Below are positions 1 to 6,090 of a DNA stretch of 6,873 bases, piece after piece. Position numbers and translations under genes: made by a program. Under the pieces are notes generated by a model. It was not told the DNA's origin. It made no database searches and saw only the letters and a list, made by a program, of their open reading frames with translations. How positions within the stretch are numbered: position 1 is the first letter of the stretch; the number at the start of each line of letters is the position of its first letter. Origin of the DNA: Candidatus Thiomargarita nelsonii (GTDB lineage: Bacteria > Pseudomonadota > Gammaproteobacteria > Beggiatoales > Beggiatoaceae); assembly GCA_001640045.1 (NCBI GenBank), contig LUTY01000303.1, forward strand, positions 1 to 6,873, in the 5' to 3' direction.

Positions 1-1
1 G

Positions 2-949
2 GATAAATCCATTTCATTTCTCAACGCGCTCATTTTCCATATTCTGCTTTTAGTGCTGATAGTTTTTTTCAGTACAGAACAGAAAGAGCAACGCCATAAA
101 TTAGTGGCACCTGAGAATATTATGCAAGCGGTGGCTATTGATGAAAATCAATTGCAAGCTGCCCTACGCCAAAAGGAGGCTGAATTAGAACGTCAAAAAG
201 CCGAACAAGAACGTTTAGAAGCCTTGAAAAGAAAGAGGATAGCAGAAGCCAAACTACGCGAAAAGAAACAACAAGAAGAAGCTAAGCGTAAAGCGGAGGA
301 AAAACGTAAAGCGGAAGCGGCTGAAAAAAAACGTAAAGCGGAGAAGAGACGTAAAGAAGCGGAAGCGGCTGAAAAAAAACGTAAAGCCGATGCGAAACGT
401 AAAGCTGATGCGGCTGAAAAACAACGTAAAGCTGATGCGAAACGTAAAGCGGAAGCGGCTGAAAAAAAACGTAAAGCCGAGGAGAGACGTAAAGCTGAGG
501 AGAGACGTAAAGCTGAAAAAAGACGTAAAGCTGAGGAGAGACGTAAAGCTGAGGAGAGACGTAAAGCTGAGGAGAGACGTAAAGCCGAAGCGAAACGTAA
601 AGCTGAAGAGCAAGCGCGTCAATTAGCCGAGGAAAAGCGTCAAGCAGAAGAAGCAGCGCGTTATCAAGCTGAAAAACTAAATAAGATGCGAACGGTTGTA
701 GCCCGTATTCAAGCACGAGTCCTTCAAAACTGGATACGTCCTAGTGGTTATTACAAAGGCTTATCCTGTGTCATAGAAATACAGTTGAAAGGGGGACGTG
801 GCGTTAAAACGGCTAAAATCATTCGCAGCAGTGGCAACAGTATTTTTGACACTTCAGCCATAAAAGCCGTTTATGATGCTTCACCGTTACCGATTCCTTA
901 TGATATATTTGATGAGTTTAGAGTTTTTAATTTTAGATTTAGCCCCTAA
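2..949 (+). CDS. tolA: TolA, Tol-Pal system inner-membrane energy-transducing protein (5' end outside window)
   Basis: TolA spans the periplasm, linking the TolQR proton channel to TolB/Pal at the outer membrane. The frame is open to the left edge, so 315 residues are visible and the true start lies upstream. Codons 14-70 encode the anchor helix (SFLNALIFHILLLVLIVFF). By recalled alignment with E. coli TolA, His (38-40), Leu (47-49) and Ser (71-73) match H22, L25 and S33 of the SHLS motif that contacts TolQR, while S18 is Ala (26-28). Residues about 60-225 (window count) are a K/R/E-rich coiled coil built of RKAEE-type repeats instead of the Ala-rich E. coli domain II. Residues about 228-315 are the C-terminal TolB/Pal/colicin-binding domain, with the conserved run SSGNSIFDTSAIKAVYDASP and a terminal F.F.P. 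Only one Cys is present (767-769), so the E. coli disulfide is absent. The stop lies 19 bp before tolB. GTG at 53 lies inside the membrane helix and is not the start. Confidence 0.95.
   Translation, partial: DKSISFLNALIFHILLLVLIVFFSTEQKEQRHKLVAPENIMQAVAIDENQLQAALRQKEAELERQKAEQERLEALKRKRIAEAKLREKKQQEEAKRKAEEKRKAEAAEKKRKAEKRRKEAEAAEKKRKADAKRKADAAEKQRKADAKRKAEAAEKKRKAEERRKAEERRKAEKRRKAEERRKAEERRKAEERRKAEAKRKAEEQARQLAEEKRQAEEAARYQAEKLNKMRTVVARIQARVLQNWIRPSGYYKGLSCVIEIQLKGGRGVKTAKIIRSSGNSIFDTSAIKAVYDASPLPIPYDIFDEFRVFNFRFSP
287..606 (+). repeat. Tandem repeats encoding the TolA coiled coil
   Basis: Seven adjacent 18-bp units run from 470 to 595, starting at 470, 488, 506, 524, 542, 560 and 578. 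The consensus is CGTAAAGCTGAGGAGAGA, encoding RKAEER. Four units (488, 524, 542, 560) are identical. Upstream, a 29-bp block (starting GCGGAAGCGGCTG, with an eight-A run, ending CGTAAAGC) occurs exactly three times, at 311, 359 and 449. Near-identical DNA, not only similar protein, points to recent unit duplication by slippage or unequal exchange. Unit loss or gain would stay in frame because units are multiples of 3. Confidence 0.9.
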
Positions 950-968
950 CTAACGACGAATAAAAACC

Positions 969-2270
969 ATGCGTACCATAATTTTATGTCTATTAAGCTA
1001 TTTAGCATTACTGAGCCATGCCCATGCCATTTTAACCATCGAGATCGTTGGTGGCACAGAAGAAGGCGGGCAACCCATTGCCATTGTCCCCTTTGGATTA
1101 CAAACAACGATGTCAGCCCCCTCTCAAGACATCGCTCAAATTGTTTCCGATGATCTCCATCGCAGTGGACGCTTTGCCATCATGCCGGTACATAGCTTGC
1201 CGGAACAACCGTCTGACTCCAATCAAATCAATTATTCACTTTGGCAAGCCGTTGGGATGCCACATTTGGTGATAGGACGTATTGCCAGCCAAGTTAAAAA
1301 TAGCTACACGGTTGAATTTGAATTATTTGATGTAGTGAAACGCCAAGCGATGATCGGATTCCGCTATACTGCCAACAAGCAATCACTACGGGAAGCCGCT
1401 CATCAAATCAGTGATGAGATTTATCAGGCATTGACGGGAGAACGAGGCGTTTTTAGTACCAAAATTGTTTATGTCACCTTACAACGTCAGGGCAAAAAAA
1501 AGCAATATCACCTGTATGTTGCCGATGCAGACGGTGCCAATCCACGTCTGATGTTAAAAACGGGTGAACCGATTTTCTCACCGAGTTGGTCTCCTGACGG
1601 ACAACGCATTGCCTATGTGACTTATGATACAAACAAAAGGACCAAACAAATGGCCGTCTATATACAAGAACTCACCACAGGCAAACGCACCCGTATCTCA
1701 TCCAAACGTGGCCTCAATACGGCACCTGCATGGTCACCAGATGGCAAACGTTTAGCATTGACTTTATCCAAAGATGGCAACTCTGAAATCTATATTATAA
1801 ATTTGCAAACTCGTGCCTTAACCCGCTTAACTCGTAATTCTGCGATTGACACCGAGCCAGAATGGTCACCCGATGGAAAATCACTGGTATTTACTTCAGA
1901 TCGTGGGGGGCAGCCACAAATTTATCGCATTTCAGTTAACGGTGGCAAAGCACAACGTATAACCTTTCAAGGTAGATATAATGCACGTCCACGTTTTTCT
2001 CCCGATGGCCGTCAACTGGCTTTGCTGCATAACGGAGGTAATGGATACCAAATTGCCGTGTTAAATTTAGAAAACAGACAATTGAAAAAGTTGAGCCAAA
2101 CCCGTTTGGATGAATCCCCAAGTTTCGCCCCCAATGGCAGCATGATTCTTTATACCGCAGGACCTTCCCTGTCCGCAGTGTCGATAGATGGACGGGTACG
2201 CCAACGTTTGGCAGAAGATATGGGCGGAGAAGTGCGAGAGCCGGCTTGGTCACCCTATTTTAATAAATAA
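969..2270 (+). CDS. tolB: TolB, periplasmic beta-propeller protein of the Tol-Pal system
   Basis: TolB is the soluble periplasmic partner that shuttles between Pal and TolA, controlling how much Pal is free to bind peptidoglycan. The 433 residues match the usual family length (about 430). Residues 1-20 are a Sec signal peptide ending in AHA. The mature N-terminus (ILTIEIVGG) corresponds to the TolA-binding strand, and the next conserved piece is QPIAIVPF (35-42). Residues about 22-160 form the N-terminal alpha/beta domain. The rest is a six-bladed propeller marked by WSPDG-like motifs at 207-211, 255-259, 299-303 (all WSPDG), 343-347 (FSPDG), 386-390 (FAPNG) and a final AWSP near 425-428. No clear Shine-Dalgarno precedes the ATG. 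The 19-bp gap after the tolA stop suggests coupled translation within one transcript. No odd residues or truncation are seen. Confidence 0.98.
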   Translation: MRTIILCLLSYLALLSHAHAILTIEIVGGTEEGGQPIAIVPFGLQTTMSAPSQDIAQIVSDDLHRSGRFAIMPVHSLPEQPSDSNQINYSLWQAVGMPHLVIGRIASQVKNSYTVEFELFDVVKRQAMIGFRYTANKQSLREAAHQISDEIYQALTGERGVFSTKIVYVTLQRQGKKKQYHLYVADADGANPRLMLKTGEPIFSPSWSPDGQRIAYVTYDTNKRTKQMAVYIQELTTGKRTRISSKRGLNTAPAWSPDGKRLALTLSKDGNSEIYIINLQTRALTRLTRNSAIDTEPEWSPDGKSLVFTSDRGGQPQIYRISVNGGKAQRITFQGRYNARPRFSPDGRQLALLHNGGNGYQIAVLNLENRQLKKLSQTRLDESPSFAPNGSMILYTAGPSLSAVSIDGRVRQRLAEDMGGEVREPAWSPYFNK

Positions 2271-2304
2271 CCCAAGTTGCTACCTCAATGCCATTTTTTA
2301 TCTA

Positions 2305-2333
2305 GGGTGGATTAAGCGATAGCGTATCCACCT
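2305..2333. repeat. REP-like palindrome between tolB and pal
   Basis: The arms GGTGGAT (2306-2312) and ATCCACC (2326-2332) are perfect inverted repeats around a 13-nt centre that contains GCGATAGCG. From memory, the type GGGTGGAT-AAGCG-ATCCACC recurs in many proteobacterial genomes as a dispersed intergenic repeat. No T-run follows, so an intrinsic terminator is unlikely. It could instead modulate mRNA stability between tolB and pal. Confidence 0.6.
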
Positions 2334-2370
2334 GAATTGACATCAACCCAGAAATAAAGGAGCATTATCA

Positions 2371-2934
2371 ATGATCAAAATGCGTGATTTAGTGCTAATA
2401 TTAGCGGTAGTTGTGTTGGCGGGATGCACGACTAACAAAAGTATAGAAAAACAAAACCCTGCTCATAAAATCCCCACCTCTACCCCTCCCCCTATTTTGG
2501 GTGATACAACAATGACACAATCTGTTCCTTGTGCAAATCCCCCCTGTGACTCATATGGCACTGCAATAGGAAGCCAGCAAGACCAGAGTAGTAGTGTTGA
2601 TATCCCTGATAGACAGATCATCTATTTTGATTATGATAAGGACAACATTAGACCTAAAGCTCATCTCATACTTGAAGAGCATGCGACTTATATTAGCAAC
2701 CATCCCAATGCCTATATCCGCTTAGAAGGGCATACTGATGAGCGGGGTTCACGCGAATATAATTTGGCCTTAGCTGAACGGCGTGCTAATGCGGCCAAAG
2801 AAGTGTTGCTTATTTTAGGTGTTTTTGAAAACCAATTAGTCACCATAAGCTATGGTGAAGAACAACCCGTTGCACTAGAACATAACGAAGAAGCGTGGCA
2901 ACTTAACCGCCGGGTTGAATTAATCTATCCTTAA
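2371..2934 (+). CDS. pal: Pal, peptidoglycan-associated outer-membrane lipoprotein
   Basis: Pal tethers the outer membrane to peptidoglycan and is recruited to the division site by TolA/TolB. The 187-residue product starts with a lipoprotein signal peptide whose lipobox LAGC places the lipidated Cys at residue 19. A Pro/Thr/Ser-rich linker (about 20-78) follows. The OmpA-like domain (about 80-187) begins RQIIYFDYDKDNIRP and carries the diaminopimelate-binding loop around GHTDERGSREYNLALAERRA (120-139), including the conserved Asp and Arg. The C-terminus NRRVELIYP is typical. The start is supported by a strong AAGGAG at 2357-2362, eight bases before ATG. An odd point is two extra cysteines in the linker (residues 54 and 59, motif CANPPC), which could form a disulfide in the periplasm. 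The gene sits 100 bp after tolB and 76 bp before cpoB in the operon. Confidence 0.97.
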   Translation: MIKMRDLVLILAVVVLAGCTTNKSIEKQNPAHKIPTSTPPPILGDTTMTQSVPCANPPCDSYGTAIGSQQDQSSSVDIPDRQIIYFDYDKDNIRPKAHLILEEHATYISNHPNAYIRLEGHTDERGSREYNLALAERRANAAKEVLLILGVFENQLVTISYGEEQPVALEHNEEAWQLNRRVELIYP

Positions 2935-2957
2935 ATGGCGGATAGCGTTCGTTCCTC

Positions 2958-2985
2958 AGGAGTGCAAGGCGTACCTTGCACTCCT
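2958..2985. repeat. Dispersed palindrome, copy 1 (pal-cpoB gap)
   Basis: A perfect 12-bp stem, AGGAGTGCAAGG (2958-2969) with CCTTGCACTCCT (2974-2985), encloses a CGTA loop. Its reverse complement contains the 24-nt sequence found at 3827-3850 and 4859-4882, so this copy is inverted relative to the other two. It lies between pal and the cpoB ribosome-binding site with no T-run, so it probably does not terminate the operon. Confidence 0.9.
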
Positions 2986-3010
2986 ACCTATTTAAACAAA
3001 GGATTTCAAA

Positions 3011-3823
3011 ATGTTAAGAAGAATAAACCCCCTCAGATTGATACTGATCAGCACCTTGATGCTAGTACCACTACTAGCAGCAGCAGAGGTGCCCGCACGT
3101 TTAACTTACCTAGAACAACAAAACGCTCAATTAACACGAGCACTTTTGGAACTAAGAAAACAGCAGAAACAGTTAAGGCGAACACTCTTGGATCAAGCGG
3201 TTAAAATGCTTGAACTGCAAAGAAATATACAAAACTTACAGGGCCAAATAGAAGAGTTGAACCACCACTTGGAAGAGATGAAAAACTCGCAACAAGAAAT
3301 GAAGTTGGCCTTAGATAATCGCTTAGACGAACTACAACAAGCCCTTGATAAAAAACTCTCCATAGCAGATGATACGCCGAATTCAGGCTTAGAACAGAGG
3401 CCCGGTGAACAGCCGAAAACACAAGAATCCTTTGTAGCTGAAGAGGATAATGAAGAGACACAAGCTTATCAACAAGCCTTTGAACTGGTTCAAACGGGCC
3501 GTTATGACAGTGCCATAACCGGATTGAAAGAATTCTTAAACCAGTATCCACAAAGTCATAAAGCCGATGAAGCTCAATATTGGCTGGCTGAAATGTATTA
3601 TAGGCAGAACAAAATCAACTTAGCCCTAACCGCTTTCAGTCAGCTACTAGAAAAATATCCAAACAGCCCAAAACAGGCGGAGGCACTATTAAAAATAGGT
3701 GATATTTTTTCTGACAAAAAGGACTACGCAACAGCCCGCGCCATTTATCAACAAGTGATAGAAACTTATCCCGGCACGGAAACCGCCAATTTAGCTGAAA
3801 AACGTTTACAGAAACGCCAATGA
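3011..3823 (+). CDS. cpoB: CpoB (YbgF), Tol-Pal-associated periplasmic TPR protein
   Basis: CpoB links the Tol system to PBP1B/LpoB-dependent septal peptidoglycan synthesis in E. coli. The 270-residue product has a signal peptide (1-25, cleavage near LLAAA/EV). A long N-terminal coiled coil (about 31-118, rich in Q, L, E and K), which in the family drives trimerisation, comes next. An acidic, low-complexity linker (about 119-150) leads to three tetratricopeptide repeats (about 151-184, 187-221, 224-257). The TPRs show the usual YP.S..A..A.YWLAE.YY signature. The start is set by AAAGGA at 2998-3003, seven bases before ATG. It is the last gene of the visible tol-pal operon. The unrelated gene that follows is separated by 248 bp with repeats and a candidate promoter, which suggests the operon ends here. 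Confidence 0.95.
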   Translation: MLRRINPLRLILISTLMLVPLLAAAEVPARLTYLEQQNAQLTRALLELRKQQKQLRRTLLDQAVKMLELQRNIQNLQGQIEELNHHLEEMKNSQQEMKLALDNRLDELQQALDKKLSIADDTPNSGLEQRPGEQPKTQESFVAEEDNEETQAYQQAFELVQTGRYDSAITGLKEFLNQYPQSHKADEAQYWLAEMYYRQNKINLALTAFSQLLEKYPNSPKQAEALLKIGDIFSDKKDYATARAIYQQVIETYPGTETANLAEKRLQKRQ

Positions 3824-3826
3824 ACC

Positions 3827-3850
3827 GTGCAAGGTACGCCTTGCACTCCT
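3827..3850. repeat. Dispersed palindrome, copy 2 (just after cpoB)
   Basis: GTGCAAGG (3827-3834), loop TACG, CCTTGCAC (3839-3846), then TCCT. The 24 nt are identical to 4859-4882 and match the reverse complement of copy 1. It begins three bases after the cpoB stop codon. Only four Ts follow (3853-3856), so a terminator role is possible but weak. Confidence 0.88.
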
Positions 3851-3860
3851 GGTTTTCTCG

Positions 3861-3905
3861 TTCCCACGCTCCGCGTGGGAATGCATGCATCGACGCTCTG
3901 CGTCG
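3861..3905. repeat. Paired-hairpin REP-like element
   Basis: Two GC-rich hairpins lie side by side. The first is TTCCCACGC (3861-3869), loop TCC, GCGTGGGAA (3873-3881), a perfect 9-bp stem. The second is CGACGC (3891-3896), loop TCT, GCGTCG (3900-3905), a 6-bp stem. They are joined by TGCATGCAT. From memory, this arrangement (TTCCCACGCTCCGCGTGGGAA, then a GACGCTCTGCGTC-type hairpin) is a common intergenic repeat in several proteobacteria, notably sulfur-oxidising gammaproteobacteria. Two successive hairpins are typical of REP/BIME elements. Confidence 0.8.
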
Positions 3906-3980
3906 CCTGATATGGAAAAACGCCCGACTACCTCCTCCTATGGCCCAGACCTTCTATGCCTAAAATCAAATAGCTGTCAC

Positions 3981-4016
3981 TTGAGCTTTATTGTTCAACC
4001 CTTATCATGGTATAGT
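3981..4016 (+). promoter_or_regulatory. Possible sigma70 promoter for the cyclophilin gene
   Basis: An extended -10 motif, TGGTATAGT (4008-4016), lies about 55 bp before the cyclophilin start. An alternative pairing is TTGAGC (3981-3986) with TATCAT (4003-4008) at 16-bp spacing. The gene stands alone after an operon end, so a promoter is expected in this gap. No operator-like symmetry is evident, and the choice between the two is uncertain. Confidence 0.35.
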
Positions 4017-4071
4017 CGCTCAGCACGATATATCTATTTAATTTAAACCTAACATTTGGAGACTTTTTTTA

Positions 4072-4650
4072 ATGAAATATCTTGTTAGTTTGTTATTCTT
4101 ATTATTAGCCATTCAGGTACACAGTGCGCCTATCGTCAACATGCAAACCAATCTCGGTACTATCGTCATTGAACTGAATGCCGAAAAAGCACCCAAAACC
4201 GTTGACAATTTTTTGCGTTACGTCAATGAGGGCTTTTTTGATGGCACCATTTTCCACCGCGTCATTAAGAATTTTATGATTCAAGGCGGTGGCTTTACCA
4301 AAGATTACAAACGGAAACCCACCCATAAGCCGGTTGAAAACGAAGCCAATAACGGGCTGTCAAATGTCCGAGGGACGATTGCCATGGCACGTACAGGTGA
4401 TCCGCATTCTGCCACCGCGCAATTTTTTATCAACGTTCAGAATAATACTTTCCTCAATTATAGAGACTCCACAACGAGAGAGTGGGGTTATGCCGTTTTT
4501 GGTCAGGTGATTGATGGCATGGATGTTGTAGATAAAATTAGAGAAACCAAGACTGGACGCGGTGGCCCCTTTTGGAAGGATGTACCACAAATGCCTGTTA
4601 TTATTGAGAAAGTGTCTGTCGTGACATCTGACAAAAAGACTGATGAGTGA
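4072..4650 (+). CDS. ppiA: Exported cyclophilin-type peptidyl-prolyl cis-trans isomerase
   Basis: Cyclophilins catalyse cis-trans isomerisation of peptide bonds before proline, and an exported one assists folding of envelope proteins. The 192-residue product has a Sec signal peptide ([19 protein letters not shown], cleaved before Pro20) and a single cyclophilin domain (about 20-187). Catalytic-site residues are present: FHRVI with Arg63, then Phe68, Met69 and Gln71 in FMIQGGG, and ATAQFFINV (115-122). The human CypA tryptophan position is Tyr140 ([20 protein letters not shown]), as usual in bacterial forms. The core, including PHSATAQFF, reads like E. coli PpiB, but the signal peptide indicates a periplasmic, PpiA-type location, so the symbol rests on location. 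A TGGAGA Shine-Dalgarno (4057-4062) supports the start. The gene appears monocistronic: it is preceded by repeats and followed five bases later by a nested palindromic element. Confidence 0.95.
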   Translation: MKYLVSLLFLLLAIQVHSAPIVNMQTNLGTIVIELNAEKAPKTVDNFLRYVNEGFFDGTIFHRVIKNFMIQGGGFTKDYKRKPTHKPVENEANNGLSNVRGTIAMARTGDPHSATAQFFINVQNNTFLNYRDSTTREWGYAVFGQVIDGMDVVDKIRETKTGRGGPFWKDVPQMPVIIEKVSVVTSDKKTDE

Positions 4651-4655
4651 TAAGT

Positions 4656-4824
4656 ACCTAGTGTAGGAGGGCGGAAATATCCAGACCACTTCCAAACAGG
4701 GCAACCACAAGGGATTGCCCCTACAAGAACAAACGATATTGTAGGGGCAATCCTTTATGGTTGCCCCTTATGGCCTCGATACTTCGTTACGTGTTTATCA
4801 AATTTCCGCCCTCCTGTACTAGAT
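4656..4824. mobile_element. Small nested-palindrome element (MITE-like), outer arms about 23 bp
   Basis: The outer arms are AGGAGGGCGGAAAT (4665-4678) and ATTTCCGCCCTCCT (4802-4815), perfect over 14 bp. They extend outward as imperfect arms 4656-4678 and 4802-4824 (20 of 23 positions match). Together they enclose a second, larger inverted repeat described separately. No gene lies inside and no target-site duplication is clear. The element starts five bases after the cyclophilin stop codon. The length, inverted ends and lack of coding capacity fit a MITE or a repeat that inserted into another repeat. Confidence 0.6.
4699..4767. repeat. Inner 28-bp inverted repeat (GTAGGGGCAATCC type)
   Basis: Arms 4699-4726 and 4739-4766 match at 26 of 28 positions, and the two differences would be G-U pairs in RNA. 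The core arms are GATTGCCCCTACAA and TTGTAGGGGCAATC, with a 12-nt loop GAACAAACGATA. From memory, this GTAGGGGCAATCCCTTGTGG repeat is widely dispersed in cyanobacteria and some sulfur bacteria. As RNA it would form a very stable hairpin between the cyclophilin and aminotransferase genes, able to block read-through or exonucleases. No T-tract follows. Confidence 0.85.
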
Positions 4825-4858
4825 GCTTTGCATCATTAAGACCGCATAATTAGCAAGC

Positions 4859-4882
4859 GTGCAAGGTACGCCTTGCACTCCT
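4859..4882. repeat. Dispersed palindrome, copy 3 (upstream of aminotransferase)
   Basis: GTGCAAGG, loop TACG, CCTTGCAC, TCCT: all 24 nt are identical to 3827-3850. It ends 26 bp before the aminotransferase ATG, in the region where a leader or promoter would be expected. Confidence 0.88.
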
Positions 4883-4908
4883 CTCGAAAATTATAACTAA
4901 AAAATACT

Positions 4909-6027
4909 ATGAGCCGATTAGATAATATAAGTCCTTTCTTAGTCATGGATGTCCTCCGCAAGGCACGCTCCATGCATGATGTCATTCATTTTGAAGTGGG
5001 TGAACCAGATATTCCACCCTCACCCAAAGTCATAGAAGCGATGGTTAAAGCCAGTATTGAACGAAAAATTCACTACACTGAAAGTTTAGGCTTATTCGCT
5101 CTGCGGGAAAAAATCGCTGCCTTTTATCAAAAGCGATATCAGGTTGACATATCACCGGCTCAAATCGTTTTAACCGTTGGTACATCAGGCGCGTTTTTAA
5201 TTACTTACGCGATTTTATTAAACGCGGGTGAAAAATTACTTTTGACTGATCCCGCTTATCCCTGTTATAAGAACTTTTCTTATATTTTAGATTTACAACC
5301 CGTTTTTGTGCCCATTGATAAATCAACTGATTATCAATTAACAGTTGAACAATTAAAAGCATACCAGAATATCAAAGCCGTTCAAATATCCTCTCCCTCC
5401 AATCCTATCGGTAATGTTTATTCTAAAGCCGCTTTAAAAGCCTTAATTGAATATTGTGAAAATCAGGGCATTTATTTTATCTCTGATGAAATTTATCATG
5501 GGCTTGTTTATGAAACAACAGCGCAGACTGCCTTAGCATTTTCTAATAACGCTATTGTTATCAATGGGTTTTCAAAATATTTTGGTTTACCAGGCTTAAG
5601 ACTCGGTTGGGTTATTTTACCACCCCAATTAGTACGAACTGCGGAAATTGTCATGCAAAATTTGTATATTTCCGCGCCCACCCTCAGCCAGTATGCCGCT
5701 TTAGAGGCGTTTGATGATGAACAACATTTAAATGAGATAGTTCACACTTACCAAAACCGAAGAAATTATTTATATAAAGAATTATCTCAACTGTTTACAA
5801 TTGACGCGAAACCAGAAGGCGGGTTTTATATTTGGACAGATATTTCTCGGTATTCGACGAATAGTCTCAAATTTTCTGAACTCTTATTAGAGAAAATTCA
5901 TATAGCGACAACTTCTGGCGTTGATTTTGGCAAAAATCAGACGAATAAGTATATTCGATTTGCTTATACAAGAGATATTGAGCATTTAAAAGAAGGGGTG
6001 GAGAGATTAAAAGGATTTTTGAATTGA
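4909..6027 (+). CDS. Class I/II pyridoxal-phosphate-dependent aminotransferase
   Basis: A cytosolic fold-type I aminotransferase of the aspartate-aminotransferase superfamily; the exact amino-acid substrate cannot be read from the sequence. The 372 residues are near family length (about 380-400). Visible motifs are the N-terminal FEVGEPDIPPSP (28-39), the phosphate-cup region VGTSGAF (90-96), SSPSNPIGNVY with Asn165 and SDEIYHGLVY with Asp193 and Tyr196 (both contact PLP). The Schiff-base Lys223 sits in FSKYFGLPGLRLGW, with Arg231 binding the cofactor phosphate. Arg350 in IRFAYT binds the substrate carboxylate. All catalytic residues are present. No Shine-Dalgarno is obvious before the ATG (AACTAAAAAATACT), so initiation may be weak. 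The neighbours give no pathway clue: an exported cyclophilin lies upstream and parC downstream, both separated by repeats, so it seems to be its own unit. Confidence 0.93.
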   Translation: MSRLDNISPFLVMDVLRKARSMHDVIHFEVGEPDIPPSPKVIEAMVKASIERKIHYTESLGLFALREKIAAFYQKRYQVDISPAQIVLTVGTSGAFLITYAILLNAGEKLLLTDPAYPCYKNFSYILDLQPVFVPIDKSTDYQLTVEQLKAYQNIKAVQISSPSNPIGNVYSKAALKALIEYCENQGIYFISDEIYHGLVYETTAQTALAFSNNAIVINGFSKYFGLPGLRLGWVILPPQLVRTAEIVMQNLYISAPTLSQYAALEAFDDEQHLNEIVHTYQNRRNYLYKELSQLFTIDAKPEGGFYIWTDISRYSTNSLKFSELLLEKIHIATTSGVDFGKNQTNKYIRFAYTRDIEHLKEGVERLKGFLN

Positions 6028-6043
6028 AAAAATGCTAAAATAA

Positions 6044-6058
6044 TTATGGGAACCATAA
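6044..6058 (+). terminator. Weak hairpin after the aminotransferase gene
   Basis: TTATGG (6044-6049), loop GAA, CCATAA (6053-6058) form a 6-bp AT-rich stem 16 bp after the stop codon, followed by a generally T-rich but interrupted stretch. The stem is weak and lacks a proper T-tract, so termination here is only a possibility. Confidence 0.25.
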
Positions 6059-6090
6059 AACATCTATTATTCATTTATTTCCTATATAAT

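Noticed and set aside
53..55. GTG as the tolA start codon
   Set aside because: It lies within the transmembrane helix; the frame is open to the window edge and the upstream codons encode the conserved His of the TolA anchor.
390..626. Second + frame of 78 codons within tolA
   Set aside because: It is an out-of-frame reading of the same repeats; the TolA frame has clear anchor and C-terminal domains.
254..716. Long antisense open frames (254-622 and 282-716 on the minus strand)
   Set aside because: They are mirror images of the low-complexity tolA repeats and consist of repeated FTSLLS or QLYVSP units with no family resemblance.
2935..3204. 89-codon + frame starting right after the pal stop
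   Set aside because: It crosses a palindromic repeat and overlaps cpoB in another frame; composition is S/T/K-rich and unlike any family, while cpoB has a Shine-Dalgarno, signal peptide and TPRs.
3827..3856. Strong intrinsic terminator after cpoB
   Set aside because: The hairpin is stable, but only four Ts follow and other copies of the same palindrome lie inside an operon and before a gene start, so its position does not imply termination.
4360..4710. Minus-strand frame over the cyclophilin gene and following repeat
   Set aside because: It is a shadow of the cyclophilin coding strand extended into a repeat; no recognisable domain or ribosome-binding site.
2958..4882. CRISPR array
   Set aside because: The three palindrome copies are irregularly spaced by about 0.9-1 kb with genes between, and one is inverted.
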